NCBI GenBank assembly: GCA_903821715.1
Contig: CAIJMB010000134.1
Coordinates: 1 to 8,348 of the forward strand
From: an uncultured Flavobacteriales bacterium
Lineage (GTDB): Bacteria > Bacteroidota > Bacteroidia > Flavobacteriales > Schleiferiaceae
Length of the DNA: 8,348 nt
Reading direction: 5' to 3'
In this document: in pieces, positions 1 through 5,692 of the stretch
Layout: every line of letters begins with the position of its first letter
Position numbering within the stretch: position 1 is the first letter of the stretch
The notes under the pieces: model-generated
Databases searched by the model: none
Told to the model about the DNA's origin: nothing
The model's input: only the letters and a program-made list of their open reading frames with translations
Translations under genes and position numbers: made by a program

Positions 1-6
1 CTCCAT

Positions 7-77
7 GGTCTCGTGGCCGAGAGGTTAGGCAAGGCTCTGCAAAAGCTTGTACAGCGGTTCGAATCCGCTCGAGACCT
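7..77 (+). tRNA. tRNA-Cys (anticodon GCA)
   Basis: A complete cloverleaf can be folded. The 7-bp acceptor stem pairs 7-13 with 70-76. The D arm has GCC/GGC (16-18 with 28-30). The anticodon stem pairs 32-36 with 44-48 and includes one G-T wobble. The anticodon GCA lies at 39-41, the variable loop is 4 nt (49-52), and the T arm pairs 53-57 with 65-69 around a TTCGAAT loop. The discriminator base is T77, a known cysteine identity element. CCA follows directly at 78-80, so the 3' end appears to be encoded. The gene delivers cysteine to UGC/UGU codons. A terminator begins within 10 bases of its end. Only 6 bases precede it here, so its promoter, or any upstream tRNA in the same transcript, is outside the window. 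Confidence 0.96.
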
Positions 78-86
78 CCAAAATCA

Positions 87-116
87 ACCGGTAGCCCCAA
101 AGCTGCCGGTTTTTTT
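87..116 (+). terminator. Intrinsic terminator of tRNA-Cys
   Basis: A 9-bp GC-rich stem (87-95 with 102-110, one T-G wobble) closes a 6-base loop and runs straight into seven T residues (110-116). It lies 7 bases after the encoded CCA, so it most simply ends the tRNA transcript. The regulator gene at 313 would then need its own promoter. Confidence 0.88.
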
Positions 117-186
117 GTTTCTAGTATCTGGCACCTTGCTTCGCTTCGAGCGTTTCGCATTTCGCGCTTAAGGCGCTCCACGCCTT

Positions 187-209
187 TAGCAACTAGTAAC
201 AAGTTGCTA
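187..209. repeat. 8-bp perfect inverted repeat, 7-base loop
   Basis: TAGCAACT at 187-194 is the exact reverse complement of AGTTGCTA at 202-209. It could form a hairpin or serve as a dyad binding site. There is no poly-T downstream. Its role is unknown. It sits just before the 26-bp tandem repeat. Confidence 0.6.
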
Positions 210-212
210 GCG

Positions 213-270
213 CGCCAACGAGCCAGTCTTGCCAACCTCGCCAACGAGCCAGTCTTGCCAACCTCGCCAA
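213..270. repeat. Perfect 26-bp tandem repeat (2.2 copies)
   Basis: Two identical 26-bp units (213-238 and 239-264) are followed by the first 6 bases of a third (265-270). Inside the array the pentamer GCCAA occurs five times, at 214, 231, 240, 257 and 266, with a regular 17/9/17/9 spacing. The array ends about 40 bases before the start codon of the AraC-type regulator and overlaps its candidate -33 element. Directly repeated sites are typical of AraC-family operators, so autoregulation is possible, but this is inference. A simple recent slippage duplication is the alternative. Confidence 0.85.
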
Positions 271-284
271 TATTGCTATATTCG
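255..284 (+). promoter_or_regulatory. Candidate Bacteroidota promoter for the regulator
   Basis: TTG at 255-257 is separated by 19 bases from TATATTCG at 277-284. The latter matches the -7 consensus TAnnTTTG at all but one position. The spacing fits the known TTTG-N19-21-TAnnTTTG architecture. It lies 28 bases upstream of the ATG at 313. The -33 element falls inside the second tandem repeat unit. Confidence 0.4.
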
Positions 285-312
285 TTGGACCAACCAATGA
301 ACCAAATCACCA

Positions 313-1041
313 ATGATACTCGTGCTTTCTCCCCAAGAAGGCCTGCGCAAGCGTTTCGAAGAAACACTTAAGGCCCAGCACATTGAGGTAGCTCAAGCGT
401 CCAGCGTAGCAGACTGGATTGAGCAAAACAACCTTAAGCTTCCCCACCTCGCGCTGCTTGACATCACCTACACGAATGACGGTGGGGCCGCGCTCATGGA
501 TGAGCTCGGACAACATGACGACCTTCACATGCTGTGGGTCATGATGGTGTCCGTTCCGTGCAGCATCAACCACCGCATCCAAAGCCTTCGAAATGGCGCT
601 TTAGATTGCTTGCCTGCCGATATTGATTCCGAAGAATTTACGCTCAAAGCCAAGCGGTTCATGGAGCTTAGCCCTCGAAGCAAGTACGCGCCGCCAGCTG
701 AAATGACGGAGCGTGAGCGCATTGTAGCCATGATTCAAAAAAGCCTCAAGCAAAACATCAATGTAGAAAGCCTTGCGCGTGCGCTTCACATGAGTCGCAG
801 CTCCCTGCAGCGCGCCTGCATCCGCCATTTTAAAATTGGCCCTAAAGAGCTGATCACGCAGCACAAAATTCAGCAAGCCATGCGGCTTATTGAATTGGGA
901 TCCAACAACGTAGCATCTCTGGCCTTTACCGTGGGCTATAGCAATGTCAACAACTTCATTTCTGCCTTTAAACGCATGACGAGCCAGACTCCCAAAGAGT
1001 ACATGAAGCACAAGCACCAGCTTGAGGAACAGCACGCCTAG
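313..1041 (+). CDS. AraC-type regulator with degenerate receiver domain
   Basis: This 242-residue predicted cytoplasmic DNA-binding protein has two parts. Residues 1-115 resemble a CheY-like receiver: strand-1 start MILVLS, an aspartate at residue 50 in HLALLDI at the phosphorylation position, and S80 at the conserved Ser/Thr position. However, the paired acidic residues normally after strand 1 are replaced by S-P (residues 6-7), and the lysine expected near residues 101-103 is absent (CLPADID). Residues about 135-232 form an AraC/XylS C-terminal domain with two helix-turn-helix units. The first is around 151-181 (SLARALHMSRSSLQRACIRHF). The second is around 199-232, with the signature VGYSNVNNFISAFKRMTSQTPKEY. 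The ATG at 313 starts right at the first receiver strand. The gene precedes an aldehyde dehydrogenase by 54 bases on the same strand, so it may regulate that gene; this is inferred from context only. The ligand or partner kinase is unknown. Confidence 0.85.
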   Translation: MILVLSPQEGLRKRFEETLKAQHIEVAQASSVADWIEQNNLKLPHLALLDITYTNDGGAALMDELGQHDDLHMLWVMMVSVPCSINHRIQSLRNGALDCLPADIDSEEFTLKAKRFMELSPRSKYAPPAEMTERERIVAMIQKSLKQNINVESLARALHMSRSSLQRACIRHFKIGPKELITQHKIQQAMRLIELGSNNVASLAFTVGYSNVNNFISAFKRMTSQTPKEYMKHKHQLEEQHA

Positions 1042-1060
1042 AACATAAAACGCATGGTTT

Positions 1061-1090
1061 AGGGGGCTACCTTTGCAGGGTAAGCCCTCT
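1061..1090 (+). promoter_or_regulatory. Promoter -7 box inside a dyad, upstream of aldehyde dehydrogenase
   Basis: TACCTTTG at 1068-1075 matches the Bacteroidota -7 consensus TAnnTTTG exactly and ends 20 bases before the ATG at 1096. No clear -33 TTG is seen at the standard distance. The box lies in an imperfect dyad: 1061-1071 pairs with 1079-1090 (11 bp, one bulged A at 1082, one G-T pair). There is no T run after it, so it resembles an operator more than a terminator. The neighbouring AraC-type protein is a natural candidate to act here (inference). Confidence 0.55.
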
Positions 1091-1095
1091 GAACT

Positions 1096-2625
1096 ATGAA
1101 TACCCCCTCTTTTCTTCGCGAACTCGGAATCCAAGACCACAATGCAGGTACCTGGATCGGAAACCAATCTTTTGAAAGCGCTGAACGCATTACGAGCAGC
1201 ACTCCGGTAGATGGAAGTATCATCGGTAGCGTATCCGTTACCACCGCAGACCAGTATAATCAAGCCGTTGAAGCCGCGCATGCTGCGTACCTAGAATGGC
1301 GCAACGTCCCTGCTCCCAAACGCGGAGAAGTGGTTCGCCAGTACGGCAACCTCCTGCGCCAGCACAAAGAAGCACTTGGTGCCTTGGTGAGCTACGAAAT
1401 GGGTAAATCCCTTTCAGAAGGCCTTGGTGAAGTTCAAGAAATGATTGACATCTGCGACTACGCCGTGGGTCTTTCGCGCCAGTTGGCGGGCCTCACGATG
1501 AAGTCCGAGCGCCCTGACCACTTTATGATGGAACAGTGGCACCCCGTGGGCGTCGTAGGTGTTATTTCTGCTTTTAACTTTCCTGTAGCCGTGTGGGCAT
1601 GGAATGCTTGCATAGCATGGGTTTGCGGAGATGCGGTGATTTGGAAAGCTTCCGAAAAGGTGCCCTTGAACGCCGTCGCATGCCAGCTTCTTTGGAACCA
1701 AGTTGCTGAAGCCAACAACGTGCCCGCAGGCCTCTCGTGCATCGTAACGGGTGGAGTTGACGTGGGTGTTTGGATGTCTGAAGATACCCGCCTTCCGGTG
1801 CTTTCCGCGACCGGATCTACCCGCATGGGTCGCGAAGTAGGTAAAAAAGTTGCCGAGCGATTTGGCCGCAGCATCCTTGAGCTTGGTGGCAACAACGCAA
1901 TTATTGTAACTCCTACCGCTGACCTGAAAATGACCGTTACTGCGGCCGTATTCGGAGCCGTAGGCACCGCTGGTCAGCGCTGCACCTCTACGCGCCGACT
2001 CATTATTCACGAGAGCATTTTTAGCAAAGTCATTGAGGCTATTAAAAATGCGTACGGACAACTTAAGATCGGTACCCCATTGAAGGCTGAAAACCACGTG
2101 GGACCACTGATCGATACTGCTGCGGTATCTATGTACCTCAATGCGCTCGATGCCGTCGATGCTGCAGGCGGAACCTTTCACCTCCGCGGTACCCAACTTC
2201 AGGGTCCAGGCTATGAAGGTGGATGCTACGTAAGTCCATCGATCGCTGAAGTTGAAAACCACTGGTCTATTGTACAGCACGAGACGTTTGCTCCATTGCT
2301 CTACGTCATGAAGTACAGCACCTACGAAGAGGCTGTTGCCCTACAAAACGGTGTTCCCCAAGGCTTGAGTTCGGCCATTATGACCGGCTCGATGCAAGAG
2401 GCCCAGCGCTTCTTGAGTGCCGATGGTTCGGACTGCGGAATCGCCAACGTCAACATTGGTACCAGTGGAGCTGAAATCGGCGGAGCTTTTGGAGGTGAAA
2501 AAGAAACCGGTGGTGGGCGTGAAAGCGGATCAGACGCCTGGAAAACCTACATGCGCCGCCAAACCAACACATTGAACTACGGAACTTCGCTTCCATTGGC
2601 GCAAGGCATCGTTTTCACCATTTAA
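1096..2625 (+). CDS. ALDH7-type aldehyde dehydrogenase (probable piperideine-6-carboxylate dehydrogenase)
   Basis: This 509-residue NAD(P)-dependent aldehyde dehydrogenase resembles the antiquitin/ALDH7 branch, which oxidises alpha-aminoadipate semialdehyde (in equilibrium with piperideine-6-carboxylate) to aminoadipate in lysine breakdown. The catalytic parts are visible: N161 in SAFNFPV, K184 in VIWKASE for cofactor binding, GSTRMG at 240-245, the general base E262 in LELGGNN, the nucleophile C296 in GTAGQRCTSTRRL, and E396/F398 in HETFAPL. The C-terminal stretch GGAFGGEKETGGGRESGSDAWKTYMRR is characteristic of this branch. Length is normal and the protein looks intact and cytoplasmic. The ATG at 1096 follows a good -7 promoter box. 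The AraC-type gene just upstream is probably its regulator. No other lysine-pathway gene is in the window, so the substrate is inferred from family only; other semialdehydes are possible. Confidence 0.9.
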   Translation: MNTPSFLRELGIQDHNAGTWIGNQSFESAERITSSTPVDGSIIGSVSVTTADQYNQAVEAAHAAYLEWRNVPAPKRGEVVRQYGNLLRQHKEALGALVSYEMGKSLSEGLGEVQEMIDICDYAVGLSRQLAGLTMKSERPDHFMMEQWHPVGVVGVISAFNFPVAVWAWNACIAWVCGDAVIWKASEKVPLNAVACQLLWNQVAEANNVPAGLSCIVTGGVDVGVWMSEDTRLPVLSATGSTRMGREVGKKVAERFGRSILELGGNNAIIVTPTADLKMTVTAAVFGAVGTAGQRCTSTRRLIIHESIFSKVIEAIKNAYGQLKIGTPLKAENHVGPLIDTAAVSMYLNALDAVDAAGGTFHLRGTQLQGPGYEGGCYVSPSIAEVENHWSIVQHETFAPLLYVMKYSTYEEAVALQNGVPQGLSSAIMTGSMQEAQRFLSADGSDCGIANVNIGTSGAEIGGAFGGEKETGGGRESGSDAWKTYMRRQTNTLNYGTSLPLAQGIVFTI

Positions 2626-2960
2626 CCATTAACATTATTCTTTTCTAAAACTTAATGGTATTAGTCGGTTGATAGGTTGAATAACTTGGTATGAAATACT
2701 TTGGAAAGATGAGATATGCACAGATATCAACGGTTTATTAACGAATACTTTTAACATAAGTATATATATTTCAGTGTTTTATTATTTATTTAACGAACCG
2801 CACTTCGAACCTATTCACTACACAATGTTCTTAACTCACATTCACTCAGCTGTCGGTAATCATCAGGACTTGGGCACTCAGACTGTAGATAAGACTGGCT
2901 TTATAGTTGAAGGGTTGGAGTTCTGAGCACTTATTAGCTACTTATTAACGACTTATTGAC
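2626..2960. other. AT-rich intergenic region before rpiB
   Basis: This 335-base gap carries no convincing ORF. Bases 2641-2940 are about 34% GC by hand count. The core 2741-2790 is only about 16% GC (8 of 50) and includes a TATATATATT run. The decamer TTATTAACGA occurs at 2735-2744 and 2942-2951, and TTTAACGA occurs again near 2789-2796. Three nonamers differ by one base from a DnaA box: 2714-2722, 2884-2892 (reverse) and 2953-2961. TATAGTTG at 2902-2909 is one base off a -7 box but has no partner TTG at the right spacing, so the promoter of rpiB is not settled. An AT-rich inverted repeat (2625-2632 with 2652-2659) has no T run after it. Confidence 0.55.
2929..2960 (+). repeat. Three ACTTATT direct repeats at 11-bp period abutting rpiB
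   Basis: ACTTATT recurs at 2929, 2940 and 2951, exactly 11 bases apart. The copies continue as AGCT, AACG and GAC, and the last one ends immediately at the rpiB ATG. The helical-turn spacing suggests a protein-binding array or a leader element, but slippage duplication is equally possible. Confidence 0.6.
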
Positions 2961-3401
2961 ATGAAACTATCTCTCGGATCAGATCACGCAGGATATCCTC
3001 TTAAAGAGGCTGTAAAGGCACATCTTACTCAATTAGGCCATGAAGTTCACGACTGCGGAGCGTATAGTTTGGATTCTGTAGACTACCCAGACTTTGGTCA
3101 TGCTGTAGCGAGTGATGTGCAAACTGGAGCCTCTGAACTTGGTATCGTGGTCTGTGGGAGCGGAAACGGCATCAATATGTCGGTCAATAAACACGACGGT
3201 GTTCGTGGAGCGCTGTGCTGGCTTCCTGAGTTGGCTTCACTTGCGCGCCAGCACAACGATGCAAATGTCCTATCACTACCAGGTCGCTTTATAAGTGAGG
3301 CTATAGGTTTGGAGTGTGTCGATGCATTTTTGATTGCGGAATTTGAAGGTGGCCGTCATGCGGGTCGTGTAGCAAAAATTTCTTGTGGCGATAACGTTTG
3401 A
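2961..3401 (+). CDS. rpiB: Ribose 5-phosphate isomerase B
   Basis: This 146-residue enzyme of the RpiB/LacAB sugar-phosphate isomerase family interconverts ribose 5-phosphate and ribulose 5-phosphate in the non-oxidative pentose phosphate pathway. Diagnostic motifs are present and in order: GSDHAG (residues 6-11, with the D8/H9 substrate pair), DYPDFG (41-46), the catalytic-cysteine loop VCGSGNG with C65 and S67, RQHNDANVLSLPGRF (96-110, with H98), and FEGGRHAGRV (128-137) carrying phosphate-contacting basic residues. Length is typical and no signal peptide is present. The ATG at 2961 sits directly at the first strand of the Rossmann fold. The 3' end overlaps ybeY by 17 bases, which suggests co-transcription and translational coupling. 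The gene is preceded by the AT-rich gap. Confidence 0.95.
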   Translation: MKLSLGSDHAGYPLKEAVKAHLTQLGHEVHDCGAYSLDSVDYPDFGHAVASDVQTGASELGIVVCGSGNGINMSVNKHDGVRGALCWLPELASLARQHNDANVLSLPGRFISEAIGLECVDAFLIAEFEGGRHAGRVAKISCGDNV

Positions 3402-3822
3402 AGTTCCGAAACTAAAAGGCTTCGCTAAGAAGCAGACTGCGGACTGGCTCAAGCTGGTCGCAGAAAAAGAGGGTGCGCATATTAAGCGCCTCCACTACAA
3501 GTCATTTAATCGCCAAGAAATGATAGAGTTGAACACTCAATTCCTTGGACATGAATACGATACAGATATTATAAGCTTTACAATTCAAGAGCATCCAATG
3601 CCTATTGATGCAGATTTTGCTTTAGGTTGGGATCAAATTAACGAGCAAGCAAGTGAGTTTGACCAGCCCCTGTTGAAAGAGTTGCACCGCATCCTGGTTC
3701 ATGGATTACTGCATTGCATTGGTTACGACGATCATAACGAGGTCGATCAAAAAGAAATTAGATCCAAAGAGGATTCGTACTTAACTATTCACCCTGAATG
3801 TTCCACGTGGAACAGCATCTAG
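3385..3822 (+). CDS. ybeY: Endoribonuclease YbeY (rRNA maturation factor)
   Basis: This 145-residue member of the UPF0054/YbeY family of metal-dependent endoribonucleases is involved in 16S rRNA 3'-end maturation and ribosome quality control. The signature HGLLHCIGYDDH is at residues 106-117, preceded by YDTDIISF (58-65) and followed by RSKEDSYL (126-133), as in Bacteroidota homologues. H106 and H110 are clear metal ligands. The third histidine of the E. coli-type HGxLHxxGYDH motif is displaced by one position: D116 aligns with it and H117 follows. The start is a GTG at 3385 inside the rpiB 3' end. It gives an N-terminus directly at the first strand, and I see no better alternative. The last residues, CSTWNSI, are encoded largely by a parS-like palindrome and look like a tail added past the usual family end. 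mnmG starts one base after the stop codon. Confidence 0.93.
   Translation: MAITFEVPKLKGFAKKQTADWLKLVAEKEGAHIKRLHYKSFNRQEMIELNTQFLGHEYDTDIISFTIQEHPMPIDADFALGWDQINEQASEFDQPLLKELHRILVHGLLHCIGYDDHNEVDQKEIRSKEDSYLTIHPECSTWNSI
3799..3814. promoter_or_regulatory. parS site 1 (ParB-binding palindrome)
   Basis: TGTTCCACGTGGAACA is a perfect 16-bp palindrome. It differs from the B. subtilis-type parS consensus TGTTNCACGTGAAACA at one position and contains the symmetrical core GTTCCACGTGGAAC known from other phyla. It lies within the last codons of ybeY, read as the frame tgt-tcc-acg-tgg-aac. It is one of three copies in 1.9 kb, and the ParB partner is not in this window. Confidence 0.85.
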
Positions 3823-3823
3823 T

Positions 3824-5677
3824 ATGATGACGTACGACATTGTTGTAGTTGGCGCTGGTCACGCCGGAAACGAAGCTGCCGCTGCCGCTGCGAAGTTGGG
3901 CGCGAAGGTGCTCTTAGTAACAATGAACATGCAGACTATAGGTCAAATGAGCTGCAATCCAGCAATGGGTGGTGTGGCAAAGGGCCAAATTGTACGAGAA
4001 ATTGATGCCTTGGGTGGCTTAAGTGGAATTATTTCTGACAAGACAGCAATACAGTTTCGTATGCTGAACCGAAGTAAAGGTGCAGCAATGTGGAGTCCAC
4101 GGACACAGAATGATCGCTGGATGTTTGCCGAAGAGTGGCGCTTAGCTCTGGAAGCAATTCCCAATGTTGATTTTATTCAAAGCACCGTAGACGAAGTTCT
4201 TCTTAATGGCCGGGAGGTTCGCGGAGTTGTGCTTCAAAGTGGTCAAGAGATTGCCTGCCGAAAGGTTGTGCTCACTAGCGGCACATTTCTCAATGGAATT
4301 ATGCACATAGGCACCCGCCAAATGAATGGGGGCCGTAGTGCTGAAGGCTCGGCTCGTGGCATTACTGCCTGTCTTCAGTCCTTCGGATTCGATCATGGCC
4401 GCATGAAAACGGGAACACCTCCTCGCATTGATGGACGCAGCCTGGATTACAGCAAGTTCGAAATTCAAGAGGGTGATATCAAGCCCGGAACATTCAGTTA
4501 CTGGGCGTCAAAACCCCTGGAGCGTCAGCTGAACTGTTGGATCGCGCACACATCTGAGGAAGTGCATGACACACTGCGTTCAGGCTTTGATCGCAGCCCA
4601 TTGTTTAATGGGGCCATTCAAAGTTCAGGCCCGCGCTACTGTCCAAGTATCGAGGATAAAATCAATCGCTTCGCGGACAAAACAAGCCACCAATTGTTCG
4701 TAGAACCAGAGGGCTGGAACACGGTGGAGATGTACATAAATGGATTCTCTACGAGCCTACCGGAAGAAGTTCAGCATGAGGCTTTGCGTCGAGTTTCAGG
4801 ATTTGAAAACGTGAAGTTCTTCCGGCCAGGCTATGCAGTAGAGTACGACTACTTTCCGCCCACTCAGTTGAAGCACAGCCTAGAAACGAAGCTAGTTACG
4901 GGACTATACTTCGCGGGCCAAATCAACGGCACAACCGGCTACGAGGAGGCCGCCTGCCAAGGGCTTATGGCTGGAATCAATGCCGCGCGCTCATTACGTG
5001 ACGAGGAGGCGCTGCAGCTTGATCGCAGCGAGGCGTACATCGGAGTACTAATTGATGATTTGATCACAAAAGGGACCGAAGAGCCGTACCGTATGTTTAC
5101 GAGCCGTGCCGAGTTTCGACTAAGCCTTAGGCAAGACAACGCAGACCGACGCCTAACCCCAATTGGTCGCAGCATAGGGCTCGTCCGAGATGAGCAGTGG
5201 AGCGCATTCGAGACCAAAGAAGAGCAAAGGTTCCACGTGGAACAATGGGTGAACGCCCAGTCCGCAGATCCGTCACATTGGAACGAATGGCTTGAATCAA
5301 AGGGCACGACGGCTCTTCGCCAAAAGGGTCCGCTTGCCGCACTTGTTGGACGTCCGCAGCTCAGTTTGGAAGAGCTTCGAACGCACCTTGCCGCAGAGGA
5401 CACACCCAACGCGGCCGATTTGGTTTGGGAGCAAGTAGAGATTGATGCCAAATATTCGGGCTACCTTGAAAAGGAGCAAGAGCAGGTTGATAAACTCAAG
5501 CGATTGGAGACGGTGCGCATTCCGGTGGGCTTTAACTTTTTAGGAATAACCGCGCTGAGCATTGAAGCGCGTCAAAAAATGGAACGCCTACGGCCAGAAA
5601 CCGTGGGCCACGCGAGCCGGATCTCTGGGGTATCCCCTTCAGATATTCAGGTTCTACTGGTTCACCTTGGTCGATAG
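3824..5677 (+). CDS. mnmG: tRNA uridine-5-carboxymethylaminomethyl synthesis enzyme MnmG (GidA)
   Basis: This 617-residue FAD-binding subunit of the MnmE-MnmG complex installs the (carboxymethyl)aminomethyl group on the wobble uridine (U34) of several tRNAs. The N-terminal dinucleotide motif VVVGAGHAGNEAA is at residues 7-19. CNPAMGG at 44-50 contains a conserved cysteine (C44). RYCPSIEDKINRF at 271-283 holds the second one (C273). GQINGTTGYEEAACQGL follows near 366, and EEPYRMFTSRAEFRLSLRQDNADRRLT is in the middle of the protein. The C-terminal helical domain ends YSGYLEKEQEQVDKLKRLE...FNFLGITALSIEARQKM...RISGVSPSDIQVLL, which binds tRNA and MnmE. Length is close to the usual 620-630. An in-frame ATG at 3827 is an alternative start. 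A parS-like palindrome is embedded at codons 470-474 (FHVEQ). mnmG is commonly found near replication origins. Confidence 0.98.
   Translation: MMTYDIVVVGAGHAGNEAAAAAAKLGAKVLLVTMNMQTIGQMSCNPAMGGVAKGQIVREIDALGGLSGIISDKTAIQFRMLNRSKGAAMWSPRTQNDRWMFAEEWRLALEAIPNVDFIQSTVDEVLLNGREVRGVVLQSGQEIACRKVVLTSGTFLNGIMHIGTRQMNGGRSAEGSARGITACLQSFGFDHGRMKTGTPPRIDGRSLDYSKFEIQEGDIKPGTFSYWASKPLERQLNCWIAHTSEEVHDTLRSGFDRSPLFNGAIQSSGPRYCPSIEDKINRFADKTSHQLFVEPEGWNTVEMYINGFSTSLPEEVQHEALRRVSGFENVKFFRPGYAVEYDYFPPTQLKHSLETKLVTGLYFAGQINGTTGYEEAACQGLMAGINAARSLRDEEALQLDRSEAYIGVLIDDLITKGTEEPYRMFTSRAEFRLSLRQDNADRRLTPIGRSIGLVRDEQWSAFETKEEQRFHVEQWVNAQSADPSHWNEWLESKGTTALRQKGPLAALVGRPQLSLEELRTHLAAEDTPNAADLVWEQVEIDAKYSGYLEKEQEQVDKLKRLETVRIPVGFNFLGITALSIEARQKMERLRPETVGHASRISGVSPSDIQVLLVHLGR
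5229..5244. promoter_or_regulatory. parS site 2, inside mnmG
   Basis: The 14-bp palindrome GTTCCACGTGGAAC (5230-5243) is perfect here. Of the outer pair, only the 3' A is kept (G at 5229, A at 5244). Its centre is 1430 bp from site 1 and 447 bp from site 3. It is read in the frame ttc-cac-gtg-gaa-caa (residues F470 to Q474), a different frame from the one used in ybeY. This argues that the DNA sequence rather than the peptide is being kept. Confidence 0.83.
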
Positions 5678-5691
5678 TTCCACGTGGAACA
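5676..5691. promoter_or_regulatory. parS site 3, at the mnmG/methyltransferase junction
   Basis: GTTCCACGTGGAAC (5677-5690) begins at the last base of the mnmG stop codon and ends two bases before the ATG of the next gene, so it fills almost the whole intergenic gap. The outer bases are A (5676) and A (5691). A GTG within it (5684) could in principle start the downstream gene, but the palindrome accounts for that sequence more simply. Confidence 0.83.
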
Positions 5692-5692
5692 G

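Larger units (their letters stand above)
117..312. other. Non-coding spacer with dyads and tandem repeat
   Basis: This stretch of about 195 bases between the tRNA terminator and the AraC-type regulator carries no convincing ORF. It contains a small hairpin, AAGGCG/CGCCTT (170-175 with 181-186, 5-base loop). Immediately after comes a stronger 8-bp inverted repeat, TAGCAACT/AGTTGCTA (187-194 with 202-209, 7-base loop). Next are the 26-bp tandem repeat and a candidate promoter, both listed separately. Neither hairpin is followed by a T run, so they do not look like terminators. The density of repeats points to regulatory or structured DNA rather than coding sequence. Confidence 0.6.

Noticed and set aside
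117..312. A second RNA gene or REP-like element in the spacer
   Set aside because: The two hairpins are short and no conserved RNA fold or promoter-terminator pair can be assigned.
297..371. A 24-codon upstream ORF overlapping the regulator start in another frame
   Set aside because: The ATG arises from a short duplicated ACCAATGA; there is no support for translation.
601..1281. A 226-codon minus-strand frame across the regulator and the dehydrogenase start
   Set aside because: It spans two real genes and their promoter on the opposite strand and has no recognisable motif.
2094..2101. CCACGTGG core inside the aldehyde dehydrogenase gene, a possible fourth parS
   Set aside because: Only the central 8 bases fit; the flanks (AAA before, GACC after) break the 14-bp palindrome at several positions.
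1414..2280. A 288-codon open frame on the minus strand across the aldehyde dehydrogenase
   Set aside because: It is antisense to a clearly real gene, its product resembles no family I know, and long antisense frames are common given this codon usage.
2625..2659. An inverted repeat just after the aldehyde dehydrogenase stop as a terminator
   Set aside because: The 8-bp stem is AT-rich with a 19-base loop and no T run follows, so it is too weak to call.
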